From NCBI GenBank assembly GCA_019416265.1, contig DXXQ01000118.1, positions 1-6,146 on the forward strand: a stretch of 6,146 nt of DNA. Reading direction: 5' to 3'. The position numbers were made by a program, and so were the translations under genes. Of this stretch, positions 1-5,898 are shown piece by piece (within the stretch, counting starts at the first letter, position 1; each line of letters opens with the position of its first letter). The notes beneath the pieces were generated by a model. It saw only the letters and a list, made by a program, of their open reading frames with translations. It ran no database searches and was not told where the DNA came from. The stretch comes from Clostridiales bacterium. GTDB taxonomy: Bacteria; Bacillota; Clostridia; Lachnospirales; Lachnospiraceae.

Positions 1-56
1 GAAAAAGCAGGTTTGTCTGCAGAATCTGACCAACAATGGTCTTTATATTGTATTGT

Positions 57-63
57 AAGGAGG
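57..63 (+). promoter_or_regulatory. Ribosome binding site of the aldose 1-epimerase family gene
   Basis: AAGGAGG lies 8 bases before the ATG at 72. This decides the start: the same frame is also open from an ATG at 36, but no purine-rich site precedes that one, and the 12 extra residues do not look like the family N-terminus. I see no convincing -35/-10 pair in bases 1-56. Confidence 0.85.
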
Positions 64-71
64 ATTTAGTC

Positions 72-947
72 ATGACACATACCATAGAAAACCGGTTTCT
101 TCGGGTTTCCGTGAAGGATCACGGCGCAGAATTGTGCAGTATTTTTGACAAGGAGAAAAACAGGGAGGTGCTCTGGCAGGCGGATCCCACATTCTGGAAA
201 CGCCATGCACCGGTTCTTTTTCCCAATGTGGGACGCCATTATCTGGATCATTTCCGGACTCTTGGCAGAGAATTTTCTTCCAAACAGCACGGTTTTGCCC
301 GGGACAGCGAATTTGTCTGCACCTGTGAAACAGATGCTTCCGTCACCCATGTCCTGAAATCTTCTCCGGAAACTCTGGAAAAATATCCTTATGAGTTCCA
401 GCTGGAGATTACCCATACTTTGAAAGACCGTACTGTAGCCGTTTCCTGGAAGGTGACCAATCCGGACGGGGAAACCATGTATTTCACCATCGGCGGTCAT
501 CCTGCTTTCAATGTTCCGGCCGACGGCCAGGGCAGACAGAGCGAGTATTTCCTTTCTTTTGAGGGAAAGGATTCTCTGACTTATTATCTTGTTGACCCGA
601 ACCACGGCACTGCCAGACCAGAGGAACCTCATACCCTTTCTCTTACAGATGGCTGCTGCAGAATTGACGAGCATATGTTTGATAAGGATGCTCTTGTGGT
701 TGACGGTCAGATTGAAAAGGCTTCTATTCTTTTCCCTGACAAAACGCCGTATGTTTCTCTTTCCTGCAAGAATTTTCCGAATTTCGGGATCTGGTCTGTT
801 CCGGGAGCTCCTTTTGTTTGTCTGGAGCCATGGATGGGACGGTGCGACGACTGCGGCTTCCAGGGAACTCTTGCCGAGAAAGCAAATATTAATGTGCTGA
901 AAAAAGGAGAAGAGTTTCATAAGGAGTATTGGATCGAGATCTGCTGA
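72..947 (+). CDS. Aldose 1-epimerase family protein (LacX-like galactose mutarotase fold)
   Basis: A 291-residue cytoplasmic protein of the aldose 1-epimerase (GalM) superfamily, which interconverts alpha and beta anomers of hexoses. It has no signal peptide or membrane segment. Family landmarks are in the right order: QHGFAR with a likely catalytic-site His near residue 73 and Arg near 77, GGHPAFN with the second His near 143, and CLEPWMGR with the likely catalytic base Glu near 252. The length and the ending (EEFHKEYWIEI) fit the shorter LacX-like branch better than the roughly 340-residue classical GalM. For LacX-like members the true substrate is generally not known, so activity on galactose or glucose is inferred from the fold. 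No sugar kinase or transporter gene lies beside it in the window; the next gene downstream is a methyltransferase 90 bases away. The start at 72 is chosen from the ribosome binding site. Confidence 0.88.
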   Translation: MTHTIENRFLRVSVKDHGAELCSIFDKEKNREVLWQADPTFWKRHAPVLFPNVGRHYLDHFRTLGREFSSKQHGFARDSEFVCTCETDASVTHVLKSSPETLEKYPYEFQLEITHTLKDRTVAVSWKVTNPDGETMYFTIGGHPAFNVPADGQGRQSEYFLSFEGKDSLTYYLVDPNHGTARPEEPHTLSLTDGCCRIDEHMFDKDALVVDGQIEKASILFPDKTPYVSLSCKNFPNFGIWSVPGAPFVCLEPWMGRCDDCGFQGTLAEKANINVLKKGEEFHKEYWIEIC

Positions 948-976
948 GGCAGCTCTTACCTTCGCTTTCACTGACA

Positions 977-998
977 GCCCCTTTTGCGGGGGAGGGGC
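977..998. other. GC-rich hairpin in the gap between the two plus-strand genes
   Basis: GCCCCT (977-982) pairs with AGGGGC (993-998) around a 10-base loop, and GGCAGCT occurs on both sides (948-954 and 996-1002). The nearest T-run (1015-1020) is about 17 bases past the stem, too far for a standard intrinsic terminator. It may be a weak terminator, an RNA stability element, or a worn copy of a dispersed intergenic repeat. The rest of the 948-1037 gap shows nothing else except the ribosome binding site of the next gene. Confidence 0.4.
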
Positions 999-1025
999 AG
1001 CTTAGAACTTACTATTTTTTATTTC

Positions 1026-1031
1026 AGGAGG
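1026..1031 (+). promoter_or_regulatory. Ribosome binding site of the homocysteine S-methyltransferase gene
   Basis: AGGAGG sits 6 bases before the ATG at 1038. It fixes the start there rather than at the in-frame ATG at 984, which lies inside the GC-rich hairpin region and would add 18 residues unlike the family N-terminus. Confidence 0.87.
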
Positions 1032-1037
1032 ACTTTC

Positions 1038-1910
1038 ATGACTAGAGAACAATTTCAGACACTGACACAGAAGATTCTTCTCCTTGACGGAGCAACAGGT
1101 TCTAATCTTATGGCTGCGGGGATGCCCCGGGGAATCTGCACGGAAAAATGGATTCTGGAAAACAGGGATATTTTTCTGAATCTTCAGCGCGCTTACGTTC
1201 GTGCAGGCAGCCGCGCTGTTTACGCCCCTACGTTCGGCGGCAATCGTTTCAGTCTTGGCCTTCACAATCTGGAGGGACAGATCCGGGAACTGAATCATTC
1301 CCTTGTGGCTCTTTCCAGAGAGGCTGTGGGAGCGGATGTTCTGGTGGCCGGTGATATTACAACGACAGGAAGAATGATGGCTCCTGCAGGGGATCTGACT
1401 TATGAGGACGCTTTTGAGGTTTACTGCGAGCAGATTCAGCTTCTGGATGAGACCGGTGTGGATTTTATTGCGGCGGAAACAATGATCAATATTGAGGAGA
1501 CTCTGGCAGCTCTTGACGCCGCAAATTCCGTCTCTTCTCTTCCTGTTCTTTGTTCCATGACTGTGGAGGCGGACGGTAGTATTTTCAGCGGCGGAAATGC
1601 AGTGGAGGCTGCCGTTGCCCTGGAAAGTGCAGGCGCTGCTGCCGTTGGCGTCAACTGTTCCGTTGGCCCGGACCAGCTTGTCTCCGTCATCCGCAATATC
1701 AAAGAAAATGTTTCGATTCCGGTTGTTGCCAAGCCCAATGCCGGTATGCCCCTTATCGATGACCGGGGCAGGGCGCAGTACAGTATGTCTGCCAAAGAAT
1801 TCGCAAGGCATATGAAGGTTCTGGTGGAAAACGGCGCCTCTGTTATCGGCGGCTGCTGCGGAACCACGCCGGAGTATATTGAGGAAACTGCAAGGCTGTT
1901 GGAGCTTTAA
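1038..1910 (+). CDS. Homocysteine S-methyltransferase family protein (stand-alone zinc-dependent domain)
   Basis: A 290-residue cytoplasmic (beta/alpha)8-barrel protein of the family that transfers a methyl group to the thiol of homocysteine to make methionine. Visible landmarks: the N-terminal LLDGATGSNL strand (about residues 16-25), APTFGGN (about 63-69), and the three zinc ligands that bind the homocysteine thiolate, namely the Cys of GVNCSVGP (residue 207) and the Cys pair of GGCCGTTP (273-274). All three cysteines are present, so it should be active. The length covers only the homocysteine domain: there is no folate, cobalamin-binding or activation domain as in full MetH, and no methylenetetrahydrofolate reductase domain as in YitJ-type fusions. 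The methyl donor is therefore open: S-methylmethionine or a betaine-like compound, or methylcobalamin/methyl-tetrahydrofolate supplied by a partner protein encoded elsewhere. I see no S-box or other methionine riboswitch in the 90-base gap upstream. Confidence 0.92.
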   Translation: MTREQFQTLTQKILLLDGATGSNLMAAGMPRGICTEKWILENRDIFLNLQRAYVRAGSRAVYAPTFGGNRFSLGLHNLEGQIRELNHSLVALSREAVGADVLVAGDITTTGRMMAPAGDLTYEDAFEVYCEQIQLLDETGVDFIAAETMINIEETLAALDAANSVSSLPVLCSMTVEADGSIFSGGNAVEAAVALESAGAAAVGVNCSVGPDQLVSVIRNIKENVSIPVVAKPNAGMPLIDDRGRAQYSMSAKEFARHMKVLVENGASVIGGCCGTTPEYIEETARLLEL

Positions 1911-1931
1911 TCTTTTCATATCTTATCAAAA

Positions 1932-1978
1932 AGTGCCATCCCTGTACTGTTTTCAATATGCAGTACAGGGATGGCACT
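1932..1978. terminator. Bidirectional intrinsic terminator between convergent genes
   Basis: An 18-base perfect inverted repeat (1932-1949 with 1961-1978) encloses an 11-base loop. Read on the minus strand, the stem ends directly in TTTTT followed by GATAAG, a good terminator for the DUF362 operon. Read on the plus strand, it is followed by a looser T-rich stretch (8 T in 12 bases at 1979-1990) that runs into the antisense of the DUF362 stop codon. It starts 21 bases after the methyltransferase stop and ends 6 bases before the end of the opposing gene. Confidence 0.92.
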
Positions 1979-1984
1979 GATTCT

Positions 1985-3118
1985 TTATTTCACTTTAATC
2001 GCCTTCTCCGGGCACATTTCCTGACAGCAGAAACAGCGGATGCATTTTCTGTAGTCGTATACGGGAGGCTTATCCCTGCCTTTTCGGAAATCTACGGCTT
2101 TTCCGGGAACGGGACAGCTTTTGACGCAGATGCAGCAGCGGATGCAGCGCGCCTCGTCAATATAGGGTTTCTTCTGGAAAAGCTTCAAAGCCCCTGCCAT
2201 CTTCGTCCAGATGTTGTGGCGGACCTCTGTCCGGTCAACATGAAAAGAAGGATTTCCGTATCTGCCCACAGCCTCTGCCATGGAAATTTCCCCTTCCGGA
2301 GTCAGAAGCTCGATCTCCTCTTCTTTCCATGTGCCAAGCCCCATCTTCTCACCGTGATAGTTGGTGGGCACCATCTCCGGCTTTAAATGCACAAGGCGGC
2401 AGAATACACTGTCAAGGGCAACCGGGTCTTTCGAGACAAGCATTACCTTCATAGGAGTGGGATCGCCGGAGCCCGGCCCGTTCCCCTCCATCGCCACGAT
2501 TCCGTCCATGACATACAGTCTGGGCTTAATGTATTTATTAAGGTCTACCAGCATCCGGGCGAAGCTGTCTGCGCTGGGATACAGGGTATGTCCCTTCGCC
2601 TTGTGAAGGCCGTAAACAAAGCCGTAGCTGTTTTTCACCGCCCCTGTCACACGTTCCAGCGCATGAGTCTTCATCTTACACAGAGAAATCACACAGTCTG
2701 CCTCCAGAAGCTCTTTGGGAATGACAAACTCCTTTGCCTGTACTCCCTGGGGATACTCCACAGAGATTCCCCGGGAATAATCGATGGCCGGTATCTTGTA
2801 TTTCTCAAGATAGGTATCCATCCCGGTCCCTTTGATGACAGCCCTGGTGGTTCCGTGTCCGCAGGAATCTGCAAGGACAAGATTTTCATAGCCCTCTTCT
2901 CTTAAAATCCGGGCAAAGGCTCCCACAACCACAGGGTGGGTGATCACCGCCTTCTCCACCTCGGCTCTCTTCAGAAGATTGGGCTTGAGAAGAATTTTCT
3001 CCTCTTTTTTTATCAGACTTTCTGTGCCGCCCAGAAGCTCCAGGGCTTTTTTCAGCAGCACATATATTTTTTCCTCCTCATATTCCCCACAGGGAAGGAG
3101 AATCACTTTACTTTTCAT
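1985..3118 (-). CDS. DUF362 domain protein with C-terminal double [4Fe-4S] ferredoxin domain
   Basis: A 377-residue soluble protein without signal peptide. Residues 1-300 match the DUF362 family (PF04015): KPNLL (45-49), LADSCGHG (82-89), the strongly conserved block around KMKTHALERVTGAVKN (148-163), and MDGIVAMEGNGPGSGDP (204-220). Residues 320-377 form a bacterial-type ferredoxin domain with two complete CxxCxxCxxxCP motifs: Cys 325, 328, 331, 335 and Cys 359, 362, 365, 369. Two cubane [4Fe-4S] clusters are expected, so electron transfer or a cluster-assisted reaction in an anaerobe is likely. The biochemical role of DUF362 is not established and I do not assign one. It is the last gene of the minus-strand row, 9 bases after the Enzyme I stop, with its ribosome binding site overlapping that stop, so translational coupling is likely. 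Each cluster motif has one extra Cys (329 and 364). Confidence 0.93.
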   Translation of the reverse strand: MKSKVILLPCGEYEEEKIYVLLKKALELLGGTESLIKKEEKILLKPNLLKRAEVEKAVITHPVVVGAFARILREEGYENLVLADSCGHGTTRAVIKGTGMDTYLEKYKIPAIDYSRGISVEYPQGVQAKEFVIPKELLEADCVISLCKMKTHALERVTGAVKNSYGFVYGLHKAKGHTLYPSADSFARMLVDLNKYIKPRLYVMDGIVAMEGNGPGSGDPTPMKVMLVSKDPVALDSVFCRLVHLKPEMVPTNYHGEKMGLGTWKEEEIELLTPEGEISMAEAVGRYGNPSFHVDRTEVRHNIWTKMAGALKLFQKKPYIDEARCIRCCICVKSCPVPGKAVDFRKGRDKPPVYDYRKCIRCFCCQEMCPEKAIKVK

Positions 3119-3123
3119 TTCCG

Positions 3124-3129
3124 TCTCCT
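3124..3129 (-). promoter_or_regulatory. Ribosome binding site of the DUF362 gene, overlapping the upstream stop codon
   Basis: AGGAGA on the minus strand lies 5 bases before the DUF362 ATG (3118) and shares two bases with the TAG stop (3130-3128) of the Enzyme I gene. Ribosomes ending on Enzyme I are placed on the next start, which suggests coupled translation and matched amounts of the two proteins. Confidence 0.8.
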
Positions 3130-4747
3130 ACTCTCTCAGATCTGTGCAGCGGACAGCCTTCCGCACAGGAAGAATACAGGCAGGCACCACCGAAAGACCG
3201 TCCACTCCCATCTCCAGGAAGGTCTTCGTCAGATTGGTATCCGCAGCCAGCTCGCCGCAGATATAGACAGGACAGTTCTCCGCGTGTCCCGCCTCCACCA
3301 CCATTTTGATCATTTTCATCACTGCAGGGTGGTGATCGTTGTACTTGCTGCGCAGAAGGGGATTCTGCCTGTCCATGGCAAGGGTATACTGAGTCAGATC
3401 ATTTGTGCCCAGGCTTAGGAAATCCACCCGTCTGGCCAGTTCCCTGCTGATCATTACCGCGGCAGGAGTCTCGATCATAATGCCGGTTCTGATGTCCTTA
3501 TAAGGGATTTTTTTCTCCTTCAGCCCCTCCTTCACCTCTGCGATCAGGCTCTCGATCTCATCCAATTCCTCCTCCGAGGAAATCATGGGATACATCATCG
3601 CCAGGTTTCCGTAAGCGCTGGCCCGAAAAATCGCCCGAAGCTGCGCCTTAAACATTTTTTTCCGGTCAAGGCAGAGCCGGATTCCCCTGTTTCCCATAAT
3701 GGGATTGACTTCATTGGGAATATCCAGATAATCCGCCTGCTTGTCCGCCCCCAGATCTGCAGTACGGATAACAGCCATATGGTCGCCCAGTGTCTCTGCA
3801 ATCTTGCGGTAGGCAAGGAAAAGCTCATTCTCCCTTGGATAGTTTTCCCTTCCGAGATACTGAAATTCACTCCGCAGAAGTCCGATCCCCGCAGCGCTGT
3901 AATACAGAACGCTGCTCAGATCATCCATATTTCCAATATTTGCATAAATATTTACTTTTTTGCCGTCCCGGGTCACATCCGGCATACTGCGAAGCTCCAG
4001 AAGCTCTTCCCTTTCTTTCAGATCTGCATGTCTGCGGATCTCATATTCCTTGAGAAGCTCCTCGTCGGGGTCAATATAAAGGGTACCGCTGTAGCCGTCC
4101 ACAATGGCGTTTTCCCCGTCCCAGTCCATATCCCCGTCGATTCCCACCAGCATGGGAAGATTCATGCTTTTCGCCATGATTGAGGCGTGGGAAATATCGG
4201 AGCCCTGATGGGTCACGATTCCTAAAAGCTTCTCCTTATCCATCTCCATCAGTTCCGTGGGAAAAATATTCTTGGTGACAAGAATCACCGGCTCGTCCCC
4301 CAGGTCGATTTTCGGAGAGATTCCCCCCAAAGCTCCGATCAGGCGGTCCGAAAGGAGACGGATTCCGGCGATCCTGTCTCTGATCACTTCCTCCTCCAGA
4401 TTGCGGAAAGTGGAAGTGATCTCATCTCTTGTTGTCATAACCGCATAGGCCGCATTGACCTTTTCATTCTGAATGATGCTCTCTATGGCTTTTTTGAAGC
4501 TTTTGCTGTTCAGGATTTTTTTCTGGGCGAGAAAAGCCTCCGCCTCGCTTCCGGTCCTGGCTGCATACTCCCGGTAAAGCCCGTCCAGCTCCTCCTCCGT
4601 CTTAAAACAGGCTTCCCTGAAAATTTCAAGCTCTGTTTTCACATCATTCACCACATACTGGCGGATGCGCCGCTCATTTCTGTGGTAATACAGTATTCTG
4701 CCGATGGCGATTCCGGTGAAAACTCCGGAACCCTTGTATGTTTCCAT
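3128..4747 (-). CDS. ptsI: Phosphoenolpyruvate--protein phosphotransferase (PTS Enzyme I), short and divergent form
   Basis: A 539-residue cytoplasmic Enzyme I, which takes phosphate from PEP on a histidine and normally passes it to HPr, starting the sugar phosphotransferase chain. Order: N-terminal part with helical insert (about 1-145), phosphohistidine domain with GSDISHASIMAKS (active His187), then the PEP-binding barrel (about 255-539). Likely PEP and metal residues are present: Arg292 (LLRSEF), Arg328 (VIRTADLGADK), Arg354/Arg357 (GNRGIR), Glu426 (MIETPAA), Asn449-Asp450 (GTNDL), Arg460, and catalytic Cys497 (CGELAAD). It has no GAF domain, so it is not the nitrogen-PTS type. It is shorter than the usual ~570-575 residues: it ends after VRKAVRCTDLRE, lacking about 30 C-terminal residues. 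The helical insert has NSKS (80-83) where E. coli has acidic EDEE, which may change partner docking. No HPr gene adjoins. The start at 4747 follows AAGGGGG; a DUF362 gene follows after 9 bases. Confidence 0.93.
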   Translation of the reverse strand: METYKGSGVFTGIAIGRILYYHRNERRIRQYVVNDVKTELEIFREACFKTEEELDGLYREYAARTGSEAEAFLAQKKILNSKSFKKAIESIIQNEKVNAAYAVMTTRDEITSTFRNLEEEVIRDRIAGIRLLSDRLIGALGGISPKIDLGDEPVILVTKNIFPTELMEMDKEKLLGIVTHQGSDISHASIMAKSMNLPMLVGIDGDMDWDGENAIVDGYSGTLYIDPDEELLKEYEIRRHADLKEREELLELRSMPDVTRDGKKVNIYANIGNMDDLSSVLYYSAAGIGLLRSEFQYLGRENYPRENELFLAYRKIAETLGDHMAVIRTADLGADKQADYLDIPNEVNPIMGNRGIRLCLDRKKMFKAQLRAIFRASAYGNLAMMYPMISSEEELDEIESLIAEVKEGLKEKKIPYKDIRTGIMIETPAAVMISRELARRVDFLSLGTNDLTQYTLAMDRQNPLLRSKYNDHHPAVMKMIKMVVEAGHAENCPVYICGELAADTNLTKTFLEMGVDGLSVVPACILPVRKAVRCTDLRE

Positions 4748-4754
4748 CCTTTTT

Positions 4755-4761
4755 CCCCCTT
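4755..4761 (-). promoter_or_regulatory. Ribosome binding site of the Enzyme I gene
   Basis: AAGGGGG on the minus strand lies 7 bases before the ATG at 4747. It departs from the AGGAGG core used by the other genes and lies only 6 bases beyond the foot of the hairpin at 4768-4797, so folding of that hairpin could influence initiation. Confidence 0.6.
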
Positions 4762-4767
4762 GCTATT

Positions 4768-4797
4768 ACAGCCAAATCCTGCTGGGGATTTGGCTGT
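4768..4797. promoter_or_regulatory. Hairpin in the leader of the Enzyme I gene, with T-tract only on the plus strand
   Basis: A 12-base perfect inverted repeat (4768-4779 with 4786-4797) encloses a 6-base loop in the 76-base gap between the PotD-like gene and the Enzyme I gene. On the minus strand, the direction of the operon, the stem is followed by AATAGCAAGG and has no T-run, so it should not stop transcription there. On the plus strand it is followed by CTGTTTTTCCTG and more T-runs, the form of an intrinsic terminator, although no plus-strand gene precedes it. In the operon mRNA it may act as a stability or processing element that sets the ratio between the binding protein and Enzyme I. 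Confidence 0.65.
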
Positions 4798-4823
4798 CTG
4801 TTTTTCCTGTGTTTTTAATACTG

Positions 4824-5861
4824 TCAGTCGCAGGCTGCCTTAAATTCTGTCCAATTCTTATTGTACTGCTCTTCGGCTTCCTGACTTACGTTCTGTACGA
4901 TCTCACCCTTGGTCACATCGTCGGGAACTACAAGATTTTCGTTTACAAATTCATCGGCTGCTTTATTTGTGCTGTAGTAGCCGATATAGTTGGTACACTG
5001 TGCAGCGATTTCCGGCTGCATCAGATAATCCAGGAAGGAATATGCCGCGTCTTTGTTCGGCGCCTGGCTCGGGATAAAGGCTCCCATAATGCCGAATCCG
5101 AGACCTTCCTTTGGATATACCACCTTAAGGTCAGGATTTTCCGCAAGAGCTGCAGTCACCTGAGAGGTATAAAGAAGAGCCACGCTTGCCTCTCCGTTTA
5201 AAAGGGCATTCTGGGTATTGTCATCCTGGATCATACGCACATTGGGAGCAAGCTCCAGAAGCTTCTTTCCGGTCTCCTTGATCACATCTACGTCTTCTTC
5301 GTTCATGCTCTTTCCAAGGGAAAGCTGGGTAATCCCGTTGATCACCCGGTAATTTCCCACAAGAGCAACGCTGTCCTCAAGGGATTCATCCCAGAGGTCG
5401 CTGTAGCCCTGAATATCAAGGTCTACCTGCTCCGGATCGTACACGATAAGGGGAATTCCCGCGCCGTAGGGCACTGTGTAGGCATCCTCAGGGTCGTAGA
5501 ACTGTCCCTGATATAAAGGATTGATGTTGCCGATGTTTTCCAGAACCTCCTTGTCCAACTCCTGGGCAAGCCCGCCGGCGATCACTGTTTCCAGAATATA
5601 ATCGTCTGCGATCACAAAGTCATAATCTCCGCCCTTCGCCATGGAAAGCTTCTCCAGCATCGTCTCATCTGTATCAAAGTTGGAGTAAATGACCTTAACT
5701 CCTGTCTCTTCCTCAAATCCGTCAAGAACTTCCTGAGGGAACATTCCCTGCCAGGTAAAAAGTACCAGTTCCTTATCTTCTCCTGCGTCCTTAAATCCTG
5801 TCAGGGCGCATCCTGCAAGTGCAGCGCACATCAGCACTGCTGCCGCTCTTTTCATCTTCAT
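4824..5861 (-). CDS. potD: PotD-like extracellular solute-binding lipoprotein of an ABC transporter
   Basis: A 345-residue periplasmic-binding-protein-fold lipoprotein, close to the 348 residues of E. coli PotD. The N-terminus is a lipoprotein signal: basic MKMKR, a short hydrophobic stretch, and the lipobox LAGC with lipidated Cys18, so it is anchored outside the membrane and delivers ligand to an ABC permease. PotD-like landmarks: LVLFTWQGMFP (32-42), ETGVKVIYSNFDTDETM (52-68), IADDY (84-88), YTVPYG (128-133), LLNGEASVALLY (220-231), VVYPKEG (247-253), and IGYYSTNKAA (293-302). Aligned by eye with E. coli PotD, several polyamine contacts are changed: Asp168 to Asn170, Glu171 to Val173, Trp255 to Gly257, Asp257 to Met259, Tyr37 to Met40. 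The family call is firm, but spermidine or putrescine as ligand is doubtful. The start at 5861 follows AAAGGAG; an ATG two codons later is less well spaced. The gene lies 37 bases after another PotD-like gene. Confidence 0.88.
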   Translation of the reverse strand: MKMKRAAAVLMCAALAGCALTGFKDAGEDKELVLFTWQGMFPQEVLDGFEEETGVKVIYSNFDTDETMLEKLSMAKGGDYDFVIADDYILETVIAGGLAQELDKEVLENIGNINPLYQGQFYDPEDAYTVPYGAGIPLIVYDPEQVDLDIQGYSDLWDESLEDSVALVGNYRVINGITQLSLGKSMNEEDVDVIKETGKKLLELAPNVRMIQDDNTQNALLNGEASVALLYTSQVTAALAENPDLKVVYPKEGLGFGIMGAFIPSQAPNKDAAYSFLDYLMQPEIAAQCTNYIGYYSTNKAADEFVNENLVVPDDVTKGEIVQNVSQEAEEQYNKNWTEFKAACD

Positions 5862-5868
5862 TGCAAAA

Positions 5869-5875
5869 CTCCTTT
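5869..5875 (-). promoter_or_regulatory. Ribosome binding site of the PotD-like lipoprotein gene
   Basis: AAAGGAG on the minus strand lies 7 bases before the ATG at 5861 and supports that start over the ATG two codons downstream. The 37-base gap to the preceding stop is too short for a full promoter and shows no terminator, so this gene is probably read together with the one before it. Confidence 0.8.
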
Positions 5876-5898
5876 CTGCAAAACCACGATGTCGTCAG

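Noticed and set aside
28..41. Small inverted repeat GACCA-acaa-TGGTC upstream of the epimerase gene, considered as an operator
   Set aside because: Only 5 bases per arm, no matching promoter elements around it, and its right arm overlaps an unused ATG. Chance is likely.
66..1919. Long minus-strand open frames opposite the epimerase gene (66-971) and the methyltransferase gene (1002-1919), each about 300 codons
   Set aside because: Their translations show no family motif and odd composition (many Arg, Ser, His, Cys), they lack ribosome binding sites, and the opposite-strand proteins are well-recognised families. They arise because the real genes rarely use codons that read as stops on the other strand.
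3128..3130. TAG stop of the Enzyme I gene as a possible pyrrolysine or recoded codon
   Set aside because: There is no downstream recoding element, the ribosome binding site for the next gene overlaps it, and the DUF362 gene has its own well-placed ATG. A normal stop is the simpler reading, though the shared frame is recorded as a finding.
4455..4490. TTGACC followed by TATGGC inside the Enzyme I gene on the plus strand, considered as a promoter for an antisense RNA ending at the 4768-4797 hairpin
   Set aside because: The spacing is about 23 bases, well outside the usual 16-18, and no suitable -10 lies at the right distance.
1958..5201. Plus-strand open frames opposite the DUF362, Enzyme I and PotD-like genes (for example 1958-2386, 2387-2905, 2936-3418, 3779-4183, 4704-5201)
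   Set aside because: They lie antisense to genes with clear family motifs, have no good ribosome binding sites, and translate to low-information sequence.
5862..5884. Direct repeat TGCAAAAC (5862-5869 and 5877-5884) on either side of the ribosome binding site of the PotD-like gene
   Set aside because: Eight bases with A-runs in a short leader can arise by chance, and no third copy or symmetry suggests a regulator site.
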